A stretch of DNA of 64,000 nt from Shewanella colwelliana ATCC 39565 (GTDB lineage Bacteria; Pseudomonadota; Gammaproteobacteria; Enterobacterales; Shewanellaceae): positions 62,001 through 126,000 of the forward strand of contig NZ_JAEC01000013.1 in NCBI RefSeq assembly GCF_000518705.1, in the 5' to 3' direction. A model generated the notes under the pieces. It did not search any database, was not told where the DNA came from, and saw only the letters and a program-made list of their open reading frames with translations. Positions within the stretch are counted from its first letter, which is position 1; every line of letters starts with the position of its first letter. This document shows positions 9,140-18,812 of the stretch, piece by piece. Made by a program: the position numbers and the translations under genes.

Positions 9140-12121
9140 GTGGGCGCTTTATCGTTATCAGGCAAGAGTCTTGTTGGCCGTTTAATGTTGGCATTCAGCA
9201 TGCTTGGCTTGCTACTGCTTTTGTTGGTTAGCCTAGGTAGCTTATCACTCTATTGGGTTAAGTTAGCTGACAAGTATCTTTATGAAGAGGCGCTTCCGGC
9301 CTCTGAAGCGGCGCGTCAATTGATGCAATCCTCTAATGCTCTGCTGGATAACGCTCAAGGGCTAGAGCGGGTGGAAGAGGAGGCCCAACGCGCATTCTTG
9401 GGACGAAAGCTCTCTCTTGAAAGTAGTAACTTATTGGGAGCAATAGCAAAGCTTAAATCGCTTAATGTTCAAGACGACAAGCGATTGGAATATGCTGCTG
9501 GGGAGATTATTCACGATCTGTCGCAACTGGGTCGGCAAGTTGGTGAGCGTTTAACCATGGCACAGCGCCTTGGCCGAGAAGGGCAATCTTTAGTCGAAGC
9601 GGCGACACGGAGCAGCCGTTTACTTGAAGCTGAATTGGCTGTTGTGGATTCTGCCATATTGGCAAAATTAAGTTTAGCCTACCCACAAGTTGTCGGGGCA
9701 GACCAAAGTGCGCACTTGCTAGATACCATCATAGAGCAAGATCTTGATATTCGAGAGCGACTCGATAGAGCCTTAACCTTAGTACATCATATTGCATTGA
9801 TAGGGCAACTGCTGCAATCACCAGAGCAGCAATCAGGGCTTAACTCGCTTATGACAAGTATGTCGAGCGTGCTGAGTAAAACCATCGCTACTGGCTATCA
9901 ACTCAATCAGGGAGTGAGCACAGAACAAGAGCAAGCAGCTTCGCAACGGCTTGCTAACATCGACCTTATGCCGCTGGAGTTGCTTAAGGGGCTGGTGAGA
10001 GACCCTGTAAGAGCCACAGCATTAGATCAAGAGTTAGTTATATTACGCGGCGTAGACGCGAGCTTACTTTTGCAGCAGCAGTATGTGAAAGTCTTGGCTC
10101 AGCAGGGACTTGCGTTGCAACATTTGACAGATAAACTTGGTGAACTCAATAAGTCTGTTGATCGTGCAATGAGTGCCCAGCAGTCACAAGCAGATGATGC
10201 GCGTGGCGAATTTTTGCAGCAACTTTTTTGGGCTAAATCAGGCTTGTGGGCCACAGGGATATCAATGTTGGTGCTCATGCTGTTGGTCATCTACCGTGTT
10301 ATCTATAAAGGTATTGCCCTGCGGTTAAATGAAGCGACCGAAGCTATGTCTCGGTTGAGCCAGGGAGATAGCCACGTCGCGCTCGATCCTCACGGCGATG
10401 ACGAATTGACAGCGATGGCTTCAGCCATTGAGGTATTTAAGCAAAAGACTGACCAAAATCTGCGTTTACAGTCCGAACTTCAAGAAAGTGCTTCACAGCT
10501 GACAGCGCATAAAGCATCGCTTGAGAGCACAGTGATTGCTCGTACCCAGGAGTTGGCCTTAGCTAATACTCAGCTTGATGCTGAAGCAAAAGGGCATGCT
10601 GCCGCTCGGCAGATGGCAGAGCAGGCCAATCAAGCTAAATCTTTGTTCTTGGCTACCATGAGTCATGAGATCCGTACGCCACTCAATGGGTTGTTAGGTA
10701 CGCTGACATTATTGGGGCACTCGCCGCTTCCCGCTGCACAAAAACAGATGCTTGCCCTGTCGCAATACAGCGGTACGTTATTGCAAACGGTGTTAAATGA
10801 TATTTTAGATTTTTCTCGTTTAGAGCAAGGGAAGTTAACTAATGAGCCGCGTCCTGTAGATATCAGTGAGCTCCTTGATGAGGTGGTGGCCATTATGATG
10901 GCTGGTGCAGGTTTATCTGGACTGTCACTGCGGCAAGTTAAACCCCCTTTACCCCAGTGTATTAATATCGATGGGCCTAAATTACGCCAAGTGCTATTTA
11001 ATCTTTTAGGCAATGCGATTAAGTTTACCCCAGAGGGAGAGATCACCTTGACGGTGAAAATTGTTCAATCTGAGCTGCAGTTTGAGATCAGTGATACGGG
11101 GGTGGGAATTTCTCAGGCTGCCATGCCGCAGTTGTTCAAAGCTTATAGTAGCCAGCCAAATCAGGGCCGAACTCGTGGAACGGGACTCGGATTGGCTATC
11201 AGTAAAGAGCTGGTGGAGTTAATGGAGAGCCCGACTTCTCAGCGAAACGGCATCTGGGTCGACAGTGAAGCGGGTCGCGGTTCGACATTTGGCTTTAGTG
11301 TACCGCTAGACATTTGTCAGCAAGGGTGTAGACCCGTTGCTGCCGTGTTGCCTGAGGTTGAGCCTAAGCGGGTATTAGTGATTGAGGATAACAGCGTTAA
11401 TGCCATGGTTGCTCAGGGGTTTTTAGGGCATCTTGGTCATGAGTCTGTATTGGTCACTAGCTGTGCCGATGCCAGAGCTCATTATACTGCGCAAAAGGCA
11501 GCGCAATATGATGCAATTATGTTGGATATTCAGTTAGGGGACGGTTCAGGTATTACCTTGTTAAATGAATTAAAGTCGGTGGCAGATCGTTGTGGAAAAG
11601 AGGTCGCAATTGCTGCATTTACCGCGCAAATCCAAACCGATGACATTAACATATACCATGATGCAGGTTTTGAGGCGGTGCTAGCAAAGCCCCTTAATAT
11701 GCAAGCGTTAGCGAGTTGGATTGGTGTGGTCAATCATAATGACCTAGATAGTCATCAACACGATGAAGAACAAACGCCAGTGATGCCAGCCATAACACTT
11801 GACCCCCATGCGCTGCTTAACCAGCAGCAGTTAGATGAAGACCTTACCTATTTAGGTGTGCCAGCACTTAAGGAGATGCAAGTGTTATTTGTTGATTCGA
11901 GTCTCAAGCAGATGCAAGCTTTGGCAACACTCCCTAGTAACACGGAGCAAATACTTCATGCGCTCAAAGGGAGTAGTGCCAGCATGGGCCTACTCGCGTT
12001 GAGTGAGCGCTGTAAAACCCTAGAGTTAGACGGATTCAATAGTGAGAGTTATTCAGCGCTATATAACCTGTGGCAGGAGTCAATTGATGCCTTAGCAGAT
12101 AAACTCGCTGCCAAAGAATAA
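9140..12121 (+). CDS. torS: TMAO hybrid sensor kinase TorS
   Basis: A tripartite sensor kinase of 993 residues in the inner membrane. In order: TM1 (about 13-36), a long helical periplasmic sensor region (about 37-370), TM2 (about 370-392), HAMP, HisKA with phospho-His509 in 'MSHEIRTPLNG', HATPase with 'GTGLGLAIS', a receiver domain with Asp796 in 'IMLDIQLG', and a C-terminal Hpt domain with His940 in 'HALKGSSA'. All four phosphorelay residues are present. The GTG start at 9140 has AAGGA 7 nt upstream. Divergent from torT. It should detect TMAO-TorT and phosphorylate TorR. Confidence 0.95.
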   Translation: MGALSLSGKSLVGRLMLAFSMLGLLLLLLVSLGSLSLYWVKLADKYLYEEALPASEAARQLMQSSNALLDNAQGLERVEEEAQRAFLGRKLSLESSNLLGAIAKLKSLNVQDDKRLEYAAGEIIHDLSQLGRQVGERLTMAQRLGREGQSLVEAATRSSRLLEAELAVVDSAILAKLSLAYPQVVGADQSAHLLDTIIEQDLDIRERLDRALTLVHHIALIGQLLQSPEQQSGLNSLMTSMSSVLSKTIATGYQLNQGVSTEQEQAASQRLANIDLMPLELLKGLVRDPVRATALDQELVILRGVDASLLLQQQYVKVLAQQGLALQHLTDKLGELNKSVDRAMSAQQSQADDARGEFLQQLFWAKSGLWATGISMLVLMLLVIYRVIYKGIALRLNEATEAMSRLSQGDSHVALDPHGDDELTAMASAIEVFKQKTDQNLRLQSELQESASQLTAHKASLESTVIARTQELALANTQLDAEAKGHAAARQMAEQANQAKSLFLATMSHEIRTPLNGLLGTLTLLGHSPLPAAQKQMLALSQYSGTLLQTVLNDILDFSRLEQGKLTNEPRPVDISELLDEVVAIMMAGAGLSGLSLRQVKPPLPQCINIDGPKLRQVLFNLLGNAIKFTPEGEITLTVKIVQSELQFEISDTGVGISQAAMPQLFKAYSSQPNQGRTRGTGLGLAISKELVELMESPTSQRNGIWVDSEAGRGSTFGFSVPLDICQQGCRPVAAVLPEVEPKRVLVIEDNSVNAMVAQGFLGHLGHESVLVTSCADARAHYTAQKAAQYDAIMLDIQLGDGSGITLLNELKSVADRCGKEVAIAAFTAQIQTDDINIYHDAGFEAVLAKPLNMQALASWIGVVNHNDLDSHQHDEEQTPVMPAITLDPHALLNQQQLDEDLTYLGVPALKEMQVLFVDSSLKQMQALATLPSNTEQILHALKGSSASMGLLALSERCKTLELDGFNSESYSALYNLWQESIDALADKLAAKE

Positions 12122-12162
12122 GCCCGAGCGATTGTTTACTAACAGCTCGGGCTTGAGTTTTT
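12121..12162 (+). terminator. Intrinsic terminator of torS
   Basis: A 9-bp GC-rich stem (12121-12129 with 12145-12153, AGCCCGAGC arms) starts in the torS stop codon and is followed by TGAGTTTTT. The loop is 15 nt. Confidence 0.75.
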
Positions 12163-12194
12163 AACCGCACATAACCTCGCCCGGTTAATGACAT

Positions 12195-13355
12195 TTATAA
12201 CGAGATGATTGGGTCAGGATTACCATCTTGGTCATTACCCGCCACGCCGCTTGTTGATGGCGTACCATTGCTCAGCATTAGCACCGCACAGGCCGCTGGG
12301 GCGGCCATTGATGTGCCGGACATCGTCGTTGTGCCACCGCCGCGCTTGAGGGAGAGAATACTAACCCCTGGTGCAGCATAGTCCACTGGAGGGTTACCAA
12401 AGTTGGACCAGCTCGGCATATTATCGCTGCTGTTTACTGCCGAGATGGTAAACACGTTGCTGCCATTGGCTCTCGCTGGTGAGTGGTTATTGGCATTGTC
12501 ACCATCGTTTCCCGCAGCGAGTACGAAAAAAGCCCCCGATTTCAGTGCCGCCGCTTTAACCGCATCATCTAGCACTGTACTGACCCCTCCACCTAGGCTC
12601 ATGTTGGCGCAATCGCCAGCTTGGGCGTTGGCCCCCACATGATCTACGCCAGCAATGACACCTGAGGTGGAGCCAGAACCGCGGGAGTCGAGCACTTTTA
12701 CTGGCACAACTGTGGCACCGGCCGCAACGCCGACGACATCTATGGTATTATTTTTGGCTGCTATAGTGCCAGCAACATGAGTGCCATGACCATGACCGTC
12801 ATTGAAACTACGGTTACGCTTGTCACTGAATGCCGAAAAACCTCTGCTTTGATCCACATTAAGGTCTTTGTGACTGAGATCTATGCCAGTATCGATTACC
12901 CAAGCTGTGCTGCCAGAACCATCCAGTGGTCCGCCGACCCGTGTCACACTCCAAGGGGTTGATTGCGCAACAGAGTCGTTGCCTCCTCGATTGGGCTTAC
13001 CTCTGCTAACGCTGATAATGCTGTCCGGGGTAAGACTCGCCACATCATTGTCTTGGCCAAATGCCTTGCTTGCTGCCGCGCAGGGCATGGTAATAGTAAA
13101 GCCCTTAATACTGTTTATATACAGATGTTTAAGGCTGGCACTTTTACCAGAAAGTTGGTTCGCTTTGGTCAGCTTTTTATGGGCAATACCTTGTACAGTG
13201 CTGCTATCTGTATTGTCTTTTAGGCGCACGATACAGCGGTTGTGTACCCCATTTAATTCACTCTCACCACCATAGGTCGCGGGTGTTTCATTAGCCAATA
13301 GACTACTACTAAGCAAGGTTAAGGTGATAGCCGAAGCGAGTTGCGTCTTTTTCAT
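12195..13355 (-). CDS. Secreted subtilisin-like serine protease (S8)
   Basis: A 386-residue exported protease. It has a Sec signal peptide (1-21, 'LLSSSLLA'), an inhibitor-I9-like propeptide (about 38-115), then the S8 catalytic domain with Asp155 ('VIDTG'), His190 ('GHGTHVAG'), oxyanion Asn283 ('AAGND') and Ser349 ('SGTSMAAP'). All catalytic residues are present. The usual 'PHVAG' after the catalytic Ser is replaced by 'PAACAVL', and the protein ends soon after with a Gly/Asp-rich tail. The AGAGG Shine-Dalgarno is well placed. It converges with torS and has no functional link to the tor genes that I can see. Confidence 0.92.
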   Translation of the reverse strand: MKKTQLASAITLTLLSSSLLANETPATYGGESELNGVHNRCIVRLKDNTDSSTVQGIAHKKLTKANQLSGKSASLKHLYINSIKGFTITMPCAAASKAFGQDNDVASLTPDSIISVSRGKPNRGGNDSVAQSTPWSVTRVGGPLDGSGSTAWVIDTGIDLSHKDLNVDQSRGFSAFSDKRNRSFNDGHGHGTHVAGTIAAKNNTIDVVGVAAGATVVPVKVLDSRGSGSTSGVIAGVDHVGANAQAGDCANMSLGGGVSTVLDDAVKAAALKSGAFFVLAAGNDGDNANNHSPARANGSNVFTISAVNSSDNMPSWSNFGNPPVDYAAPGVSILSLKRGGGTTTMSGTSMAAPAACAVLMLSNGTPSTSGVAGNDQDGNPDPIISL

Positions 13356-13531
13356 AGTAACCTCTAAGGGGAATTATTAAATAAGCGTGTAGTAAAGTAT
13401 AGCGCCTGACAAAAGCGCTGCCATTGAGTAGTAATCATTCTTAATAGGGTGCCGTGCTTGGTTAACCTTTATCGGTAAAATCTGATAAACTTTTGCCTCC
13501 TTTAGTCTTGTGTCAATGTGTAGGCTTTTTA

Positions 13532-14764
13532 ATGTCTTTTTCTCAATTTCCGCTTGCTGAGCCGTTACTCGAAGCGATTAAGTTGCTTGGGTTTAGTCAG
13601 GCGACAGAAATTCAGCAGTTAGCGATTCCAGCTATTTTAGCCAATCAGGATATATTGGCATCGGCACAGACGGGGACCGGCAAAACCGCAGGTTTTGGCT
13701 TACCTATCTTGCAATGCTTACTTGATGACGAGAAACGGTTAAACGAATCAGCCTCGTTAGCACCAGTGAGGGCGCTGATACTGGTGCCAACCCGAGAACT
13801 GGCATTACAAGTACATGCAGCGATTGTTAGCTATGGCCAGCTGACCTCACTCACGGCGGGGATTGTGTATGGTGGCGTCAGCATTGAGGCGCAGCAAGCT
13901 AAGTTAAGCCAAGGCGTCGATCTGCTGGTGGCGACACCAGGGCGTTTACTCGACCACTTACGACGTGGATCGTTGTCCTTAGGGCATCTAAAGCATTTAG
14001 TGTTTGACGAAGCGGATCGCATGTTAGACATGGGCTTTAAAGATGAGATCCAAGCGGTTGTGGCGCAATTACCAACCAAGCGCCAAACTATGCTGTTTTC
14101 AGCCACCCTTGATGAATCAGTGTTAGCGTTGAGTAGCACGCTGCTGAACGCGCCTAAGCGTCTCGAGGTTGGTCAAACTAATAGTGCTAGCCAAGATATA
14201 GAGCAACGTGTCTATGCGGTGGATAGTGACAAAAAATTTGCGCTTCTTAGTCATCTCATTGTTACAGGAAATTGGCAACAAGTGTTGGTTTTTAGCCGCA
14301 AAAAGGTGGCGGCTGATAAGTTAGCGGAGCGTTTAAGCGCAAGTGGCATTAGTGCCAATGCATTTCACGGTGACCTATCTCAAGGAAATCGCGAGGCGGT
14401 CTTGAATGGTTTTAAGCAGGGGGAGATTAGCGTACTGGTTGCAACCGATGTGGCAGCACGAGGTATCGACATTAACGCACTCAGCTATGTGGTGAACTAT
14501 GAGTTACCATTTGTTGCTGAAGATTATGTGCACCGTATCGGTCGCACTGGGCGTGCCGGTAACAAAGGTGTCGCGGTGACCCTATTTTGTGAAGAGGATG
14601 CGCTGCTGTTAGAGGAGGTTGAAGTCTTGCTTGATAAACGTTTACCTCAGCAGTGGCTCCCGGGCTTTGAGCCTGACTTAACCAAGATGTCTCTCTCAGG
14701 AAAAAACAGCCAATCGGCACAAAAGCGCCGTGCTAAGCAACGCGGTCGCAGAGGTAAGCGTTAG
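13532..14764 (+). CDS. DEAD-box ATP-dependent RNA helicase (RhlE-like)
   Basis: A 410-residue RNA helicase with every core motif: the Q motif ('TEIQQLAIP'), I ('AQTGTGKT'), Ia ('PTRELALQ'), Ib ('TPGRLLD'), II (DEAD), III (SAT), V ('VATDVAARGID') and VI ('HRIGRTGRAG'). A short basic tail ('KRRAKQRGRRGKR') should contact RNA. The ATG at 13532 ('MSFSQFPL') fits the family; a TTG at 13493 would add 13 unlikely residues. It is probably cytoplasmic and may act in ribosome assembly or mRNA decay. It is paralogous to the helicase at 41070. The subfamily is uncertain. Confidence 0.92.
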   Translation: MSFSQFPLAEPLLEAIKLLGFSQATEIQQLAIPAILANQDILASAQTGTGKTAGFGLPILQCLLDDEKRLNESASLAPVRALILVPTRELALQVHAAIVSYGQLTSLTAGIVYGGVSIEAQQAKLSQGVDLLVATPGRLLDHLRRGSLSLGHLKHLVFDEADRMLDMGFKDEIQAVVAQLPTKRQTMLFSATLDESVLALSSTLLNAPKRLEVGQTNSASQDIEQRVYAVDSDKKFALLSHLIVTGNWQQVLVFSRKKVAADKLAERLSASGISANAFHGDLSQGNREAVLNGFKQGEISVLVATDVAARGIDINALSYVVNYELPFVAEDYVHRIGRTGRAGNKGVAVTLFCEEDALLLEEVEVLLDKRLPQQWLPGFEPDLTKMSLSGKNSQSAQKRRAKQRGRRGKR

Positions 14765-14771
14765 GCCTAAA

Positions 14772-15440
14772 TTAGTCCGGTGTTAACGATGTTCTGCTGT
14801 AGCAGAGCATCTGCCCTTTGAATGAAGAGGACATATCGCTGGCCGGCATGATTTTGTGCTGCAGATGACTGTAGCCTAGTGCGCACATCTTCTTACTAAA
14901 CTGCGCATGATTGCCTCGACCCGGGTCGATGAGTATGACCTCACCATCGGGCTTGGTATGACGGTGAATGAATTGGGATAGCAACTCTATATGTTCGCGT
15001 TCATAGAGCAGGTCTGCACCAATGATGAGGTCGAATTGCCCTAGACCGTCGTTTAAATTGTTCCAGTCTGTGCGCAAAAATGGAATGTCGCTTCCCTGAT
15101 TTAACCGTACATTTTCAATTAAAAAATTGCCCGCTTCCGGGTGATAATCGGTGGCGGTAATATCGGCCTCTCGACTGTTAAGCAGTAAGCTGGCCACAGC
15201 CATACCACAACCCACCTCAAGAATGCGCTTTCCTGCGATATCAAATGCCACCATTTCGTGCGCTAAAGCACGACCTGAATCCCAGATCACACCAAACAGT
15301 GACCATTGTGCAGAGGAGATTCCAAGTGCATTGGCTTCGCCTAGAGGATCGGCAAATTCTTGCCTATCTCTTAGGCTGCGAACATGAATATCGGTATCAG
15401 GAAACTCGAGGGTTTGATAGCGAAGGCGTACGGGGGACAT
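14772..15440 (-). CDS. Class I SAM-dependent methyltransferase (METTL/MTF16-like)
   Basis: A 222-residue Rossmann methyltransferase. Motif I is 'ILEVGCGMA' near residue 92, the acidic post-I residue sits in 'ITATDYHP', and 'GADLLYE' near residue 146 gives a D-x-x-Y motif. That D/ExxY/F motif marks the seven-beta-strand lysine methyltransferases (METTL21/METTL20/FAM86 group), so a protein-lysine substrate is likely, though unproven. An AAGGAG Shine-Dalgarno supports the ATG at 15440. Monocistronic, on the minus strand downstream of the torD terminator, and convergent with the helicase at 13532. Confidence 0.8.
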   Translation of the reverse strand: MSPVRLRYQTLEFPDTDIHVRSLRDRQEFADPLGEANALGISSAQWSLFGVIWDSGRALAHEMVAFDIAGKRILEVGCGMAVASLLLNSREADITATDYHPEAGNFLIENVRLNQGSDIPFLRTDWNNLNDGLGQFDLIIGADLLYEREHIELLSQFIHRHTKPDGEVILIDPGRGNHAQFSKKMCALGYSHLQHKIMPASDMSSSFKGQMLCYSRTSLTPD

Positions 15441-15576
15441 AGGTAACTCCTTGCGAAAAACGCAACAAGCCTAGATCGATATCGATTCGCTACGTGGAAG
15501 GGTTACCACTATAGGCTTTTGCTACCGGGGTTACCAATGAAATCAGTCAGTGCTCCTTTTCAACCTCTGGTTGCAT

Positions 15577-15610
15577 AAAAAAGCGCCGCTAGATTCGGCG
15601 CTTTTTTTTC
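15577..15610 (-). terminator. Intrinsic terminator of the torECAD operon
   Basis: An 8-bp stem (15581-15588 with 15596-15603; AAGCGCCG) with a 7-nt loop. On the minus strand six U residues follow (15577-15582), 14 bp past the torD stop. The plus strand also ends in eight Ts, so it could work both ways. Confidence 0.85.
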
Positions 15611-15623
15611 GGGGTCATTAACG

Positions 15624-16268
15624 CTAGTTGGTGTGTGCCAGTGCCTCACAATCAGCTGTCACCCATGACTGAGTGAGGCTGGCTAGGGCACTATAAAAGT
15701 GGCCACTGTCTGCTGCCTTAACCTTATCGCTAAATTTAGCCAGCCAACTGTTGAGATATTGGCTGATAAACTTGAGCTGGGTTGCATCATCGCTAATACC
15801 GCATTGGTGCGCAACATAGGCTAAGATCACCGCGATATGATCTGCAGGCTCAGGGAACGCCGATTGCACTTGCAATTGACTTTGCTGTAGGTAATTGAGC
15901 ATCTGTTGATGCTGTTCACCAAATAGCAGTACTTCATCAGCGTTATCGTTTGCTTGGTGCGTGTACAGGCTAGCGTAAGGGCTAGCGCTGTGTTTAGTGC
16001 CGACTAAGAATAGTCCGCAGTAATCAGCGGCCAACTCGAGTAATGCCTTGTCAGTGTTAAGTTTATTGAGCACAGACGTTAGCGTGGTGACATCGTCAGC
16101 AAATTTAGGTTCGCTGGCCAATTGAGTGAAGAAAGCTTGTGCTTGTGGGCTAGTCAACTCGTGCAGTAGCTGATGATCTAGCTCCTTAGCAAACAGTGAC
16201 GAAAGCAGCTTGTAAACCATGCTTCTTGCTTGATTCATGGCTGTGTCATATGAGTGCTTATCATTCAT
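15624..16268 (-). CDS. torD: TorA-specific chaperone TorD
   Basis: A cytoplasmic all-helical chaperone (214 residues) that binds apo-TorA and its Tat leader and helps insertion of the molybdenum cofactor. The family hallmark E-P-x-D-H is present as '[15 protein letters not shown]' near residue 140, as is the N-terminal '[13 protein letters not shown]'. It is the last gene of torECAD, 39 bp after torA, with an AGGAGA Shine-Dalgarno before the ATG at 16268. Its length is typical for the TorD/DmsD family. A terminator follows directly. Confidence 0.95.
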   Translation of the reverse strand: MNDKHSYDTAMNQARSMVYKLLSSLFAKELDHQLLHELTSPQAQAFFTQLASEPKFADDVTTLTSVLNKLNTDKALLELAADYCGLFLVGTKHSASPYASLYTHQANDNADEVLLFGEQHQQMLNYLQQSQLQVQSAFPEPADHIAVILAYVAHQCGISDDATQLKFISQYLNSWLAKFSDKVKAADSGHFYSALASLTQSWVTADCEALAHTN

Positions 16269-16307
16269 CTATTTCTCTCCTGTGGCCACTCAATGGGCCG
16301 ACAACTA

Positions 16308-18800
16308 TTAAATTTGTGTGTCGATTGGACCGCTAAATGCGCTGACCAGTGGCACTTTACCCTGATATTTTTCAAAATCGACCAGGCAAGTGTAAGCCGA
16401 ACAAGCTTGTGCAAGCTTGGAGGTACCAATATCTTGAGTCAAGGTATTTGGATCCCCATAGCTACAGAGTGCGCCTAACTCGTTACCGCCTTGTTTGCTG
16501 CCATCGTTGCCTACCGGACCGTACCAAGCGCCTTCGTGAATGCGAATCACGCCTTGTGGGAAGCGGTTGGATACCACTGCACCCGCTAGCAGTTGACCTC
16601 GATCGTTGAATACTCGTACTAGGTCACCATCTTTGATACCACGAACTTTGGCATCAACAGGGTTTAAGTACACAGGTTCACGGCCTTGAACCGTATAGGT
16701 TTCACGGTAGTCTTGTGACTCACACATCTGTGAGTGCAGGCGGTGGTCGGGGTGACACGATTGCATCCATATTGGGTGCTTGTCAGACCCAGGTCCACCA
16801 TGGCTGCGTTCAGTCTTTTCAATCCAAGTTGGATGACCAGGGCAGTCATCATAATCAAACTGCGCTATCTTGCGGCTAAAGATCTCAATTAACCCCGATG
16901 GCGTGCCAAGTGGATTGATCTCTGGGTCATTCCTAAAATCTGCATGACGAGTCCATGGTTTACCTTCACCAAAGTGAACATAACCTTGCTGCCAGAAGGT
17001 ATCGAAATCTGGCATCTCAAATTTGCCTGCATTATCAGACTTACAGTCGTTATACAGCTTCTTGAGCCAATCAAATTCGGTCATTCCGCGAGTATAGGCT
17101 TTCTCTTTGCCCATGATGGCAGCAAAACGCGTGAATATCTCAAAGTCAGATAAGCTTTCATACAGCGGCTCAACCATCTTTTGCATTGCTAAAATTCCGC
17201 GATTGGCGTAGCTGCCATAAACATCAATATCGTTACGCTCAAAGGTGGTACACGCTGGAAGCACGATATCTGAGAAGCGACAGGTTGCTGTCCAGTTCAC
17301 ATCAATAGTGACGACACACTCCAGCTTTTGGAAAGCCTGTTTCATCTTGTTTCTATCTTGATGATGGTTCCACGGATTGTTACCGGAAAACACCATCATC
17401 TTAATATCAGGGTAAGTGACTTTTGAGCCATTGGCATCGATAGTTTTGCCTGGCTCTAAAATAGCGTCTATCCAGCGGGCAACTGGAATGGTGCTGCTGG
17501 CGCCTTTAAAGTCATTACTATCAAATAGTGGCTTTTGGCCTTCATCTAAGTTGCGTGGGAACGCACCAGGCGCTGCAGCACCGGATGAGGGAACACCAAT
17601 ACTTGAGTAGTGGTGGCCATAACTAATACCGCCGCCAGGTAAACCGATTTGGCCAATCATGGTTGCAAGGACTGCAGCCATCCAATAGGGTTGCTCACCA
17701 TGTTGTTGACGCTGAATACACCAGCCCATCATTATTTGTGTGCGACCTTTGGTCATCACTTTAGCCAAGTCTCGAATGATCTCAACACTAACACCTGTGA
17801 TCTGGCTCGCCCACTCAGGGGTTTTCGCCACGCCATCGGACTCACCCATCAGGTAAGGCAAGAATCGATCAAACCCTAGGCTATAGCCGTCAATGAATTT
17901 CTGATCATGCAGCTGCTTAGTGACCATCTCATGGGCGATACCTAGCATTAGGGCCACATCTGTCTGTGGATTAACGTATAGTTGCTCGCAACCTAAGTAC
18001 TTTTGCGTTTTAGTCACCACAGGGTCGATACTGATCACACGGATTTTACCCTGCTTTACCTTCTCTTTAAGCTGTGCAAGGTATTCGTATGATTCGTGGG
18101 TTTCGGCGTTCCAACCCACTTGCAGGTTTTTGTACGGATCGTTGGACCACAAAATGATGGTGTTAGACTCTTCAAGAATTAACGGCCATGAGGTCCCTTG
18201 GGCATAAACTTCAGTTGACCCCAGAACGTAAGGCAAGATGGTTTGTCCTGCACCAGTTGAGTAGTCACCAATTTTCTTGACGAAATTGCCATGCATCCCC
18301 ACTGCGCGTTGCATATGACTGGTGCTGGAATGCAATTGACCAGTAGCTCGCCAGCCAGTTTGGCCCGCGTGAAGTCCCGAAGGACCATATTTCGTTTGCA
18401 CTTCATCAAGTGAATCTTTAAACAGCGATAGGGCTTTATCCCAAGTCACACGTACAAAGCGAAAGTCACCACGTTGGCTTGTATCACTCTTATGACCATT
18501 AAGCAGGAAGTCTAGGCGCACCATAGGGTAACGCACTCTTGACGGGTTGTAGACGAGGCCTTTAACGCCGTTGATCATGTCGGTTGGATACTTGTCTAAG
18601 TCAAACGGGACAACCTGATCGATCATGCCGTTTTTACGCTTCATTTTGAAGGCACCGAAATGTGAACCAGTCGTGAGCCAGCCATCATTATTCTTTGCAC
18701 CAGCGGCCGCAAGGGCATTAAGTGGTGCTAATACCGACGCACCGCTAAGGGTCACATAAGAGGTGGCGACAAGGCCTTTTAAAAATTCTCTTCTGTTCAT
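16308..18800 (-). CDS. torA: TMAO reductase catalytic subunit TorA
   Basis: A periplasmic molybdoenzyme of the DMSO-reductase family (830 residues) that reduces trimethylamine N-oxide to trimethylamine. It starts with a twin-arginine leader ('NRREFLKG', Arg3-Arg4, hydrophobic stretch, then 'LNALAAAG'). The cofactor-binding regions are recognisable: '[15 protein letters not shown]' with the candidate Mo-ligand Ser, 'LWSNDPYKN', '[12 protein letters not shown]', and the C-terminal dinucleotide-binding domain with '[10 protein letters not shown]'. There is no Fe-S cluster motif, as expected for TorA. An AAGGAG Shine-Dalgarno is present. It lies 12 bp after torC. Confidence 0.97.
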   Translation of the reverse strand: MNRREFLKGLVATSYVTLSGASVLAPLNALAAAGAKNNDGWLTTGSHFGAFKMKRKNGMIDQVVPFDLDKYPTDMINGVKGLVYNPSRVRYPMVRLDFLLNGHKSDTSQRGDFRFVRVTWDKALSLFKDSLDEVQTKYGPSGLHAGQTGWRATGQLHSSTSHMQRAVGMHGNFVKKIGDYSTGAGQTILPYVLGSTEVYAQGTSWPLILEESNTIILWSNDPYKNLQVGWNAETHESYEYLAQLKEKVKQGKIRVISIDPVVTKTQKYLGCEQLYVNPQTDVALMLGIAHEMVTKQLHDQKFIDGYSLGFDRFLPYLMGESDGVAKTPEWASQITGVSVEIIRDLAKVMTKGRTQIMMGWCIQRQQHGEQPYWMAAVLATMIGQIGLPGGGISYGHHYSSIGVPSSGAAAPGAFPRNLDEGQKPLFDSNDFKGASSTIPVARWIDAILEPGKTIDANGSKVTYPDIKMMVFSGNNPWNHHQDRNKMKQAFQKLECVVTIDVNWTATCRFSDIVLPACTTFERNDIDVYGSYANRGILAMQKMVEPLYESLSDFEIFTRFAAIMGKEKAYTRGMTEFDWLKKLYNDCKSDNAGKFEMPDFDTFWQQGYVHFGEGKPWTRHADFRNDPEINPLGTPSGLIEIFSRKIAQFDYDDCPGHPTWIEKTERSHGGPGSDKHPIWMQSCHPDHRLHSQMCESQDYRETYTVQGREPVYLNPVDAKVRGIKDGDLVRVFNDRGQLLAGAVVSNRFPQGVIRIHEGAWYGPVGNDGSKQGGNELGALCSYGDPNTLTQDIGTSKLAQACSAYTCLVDFEKYQGKVPLVSAFSGPIDTQI

Positions 18801-18812
18801 GGTTATCTCCTT

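Noticed and set aside
12883-13275. 130-codon plus-strand frame opposite the subtilase
   Set aside because: It is a shadow of the S8 gene, which has a full catalytic triad and a Shine-Dalgarno.
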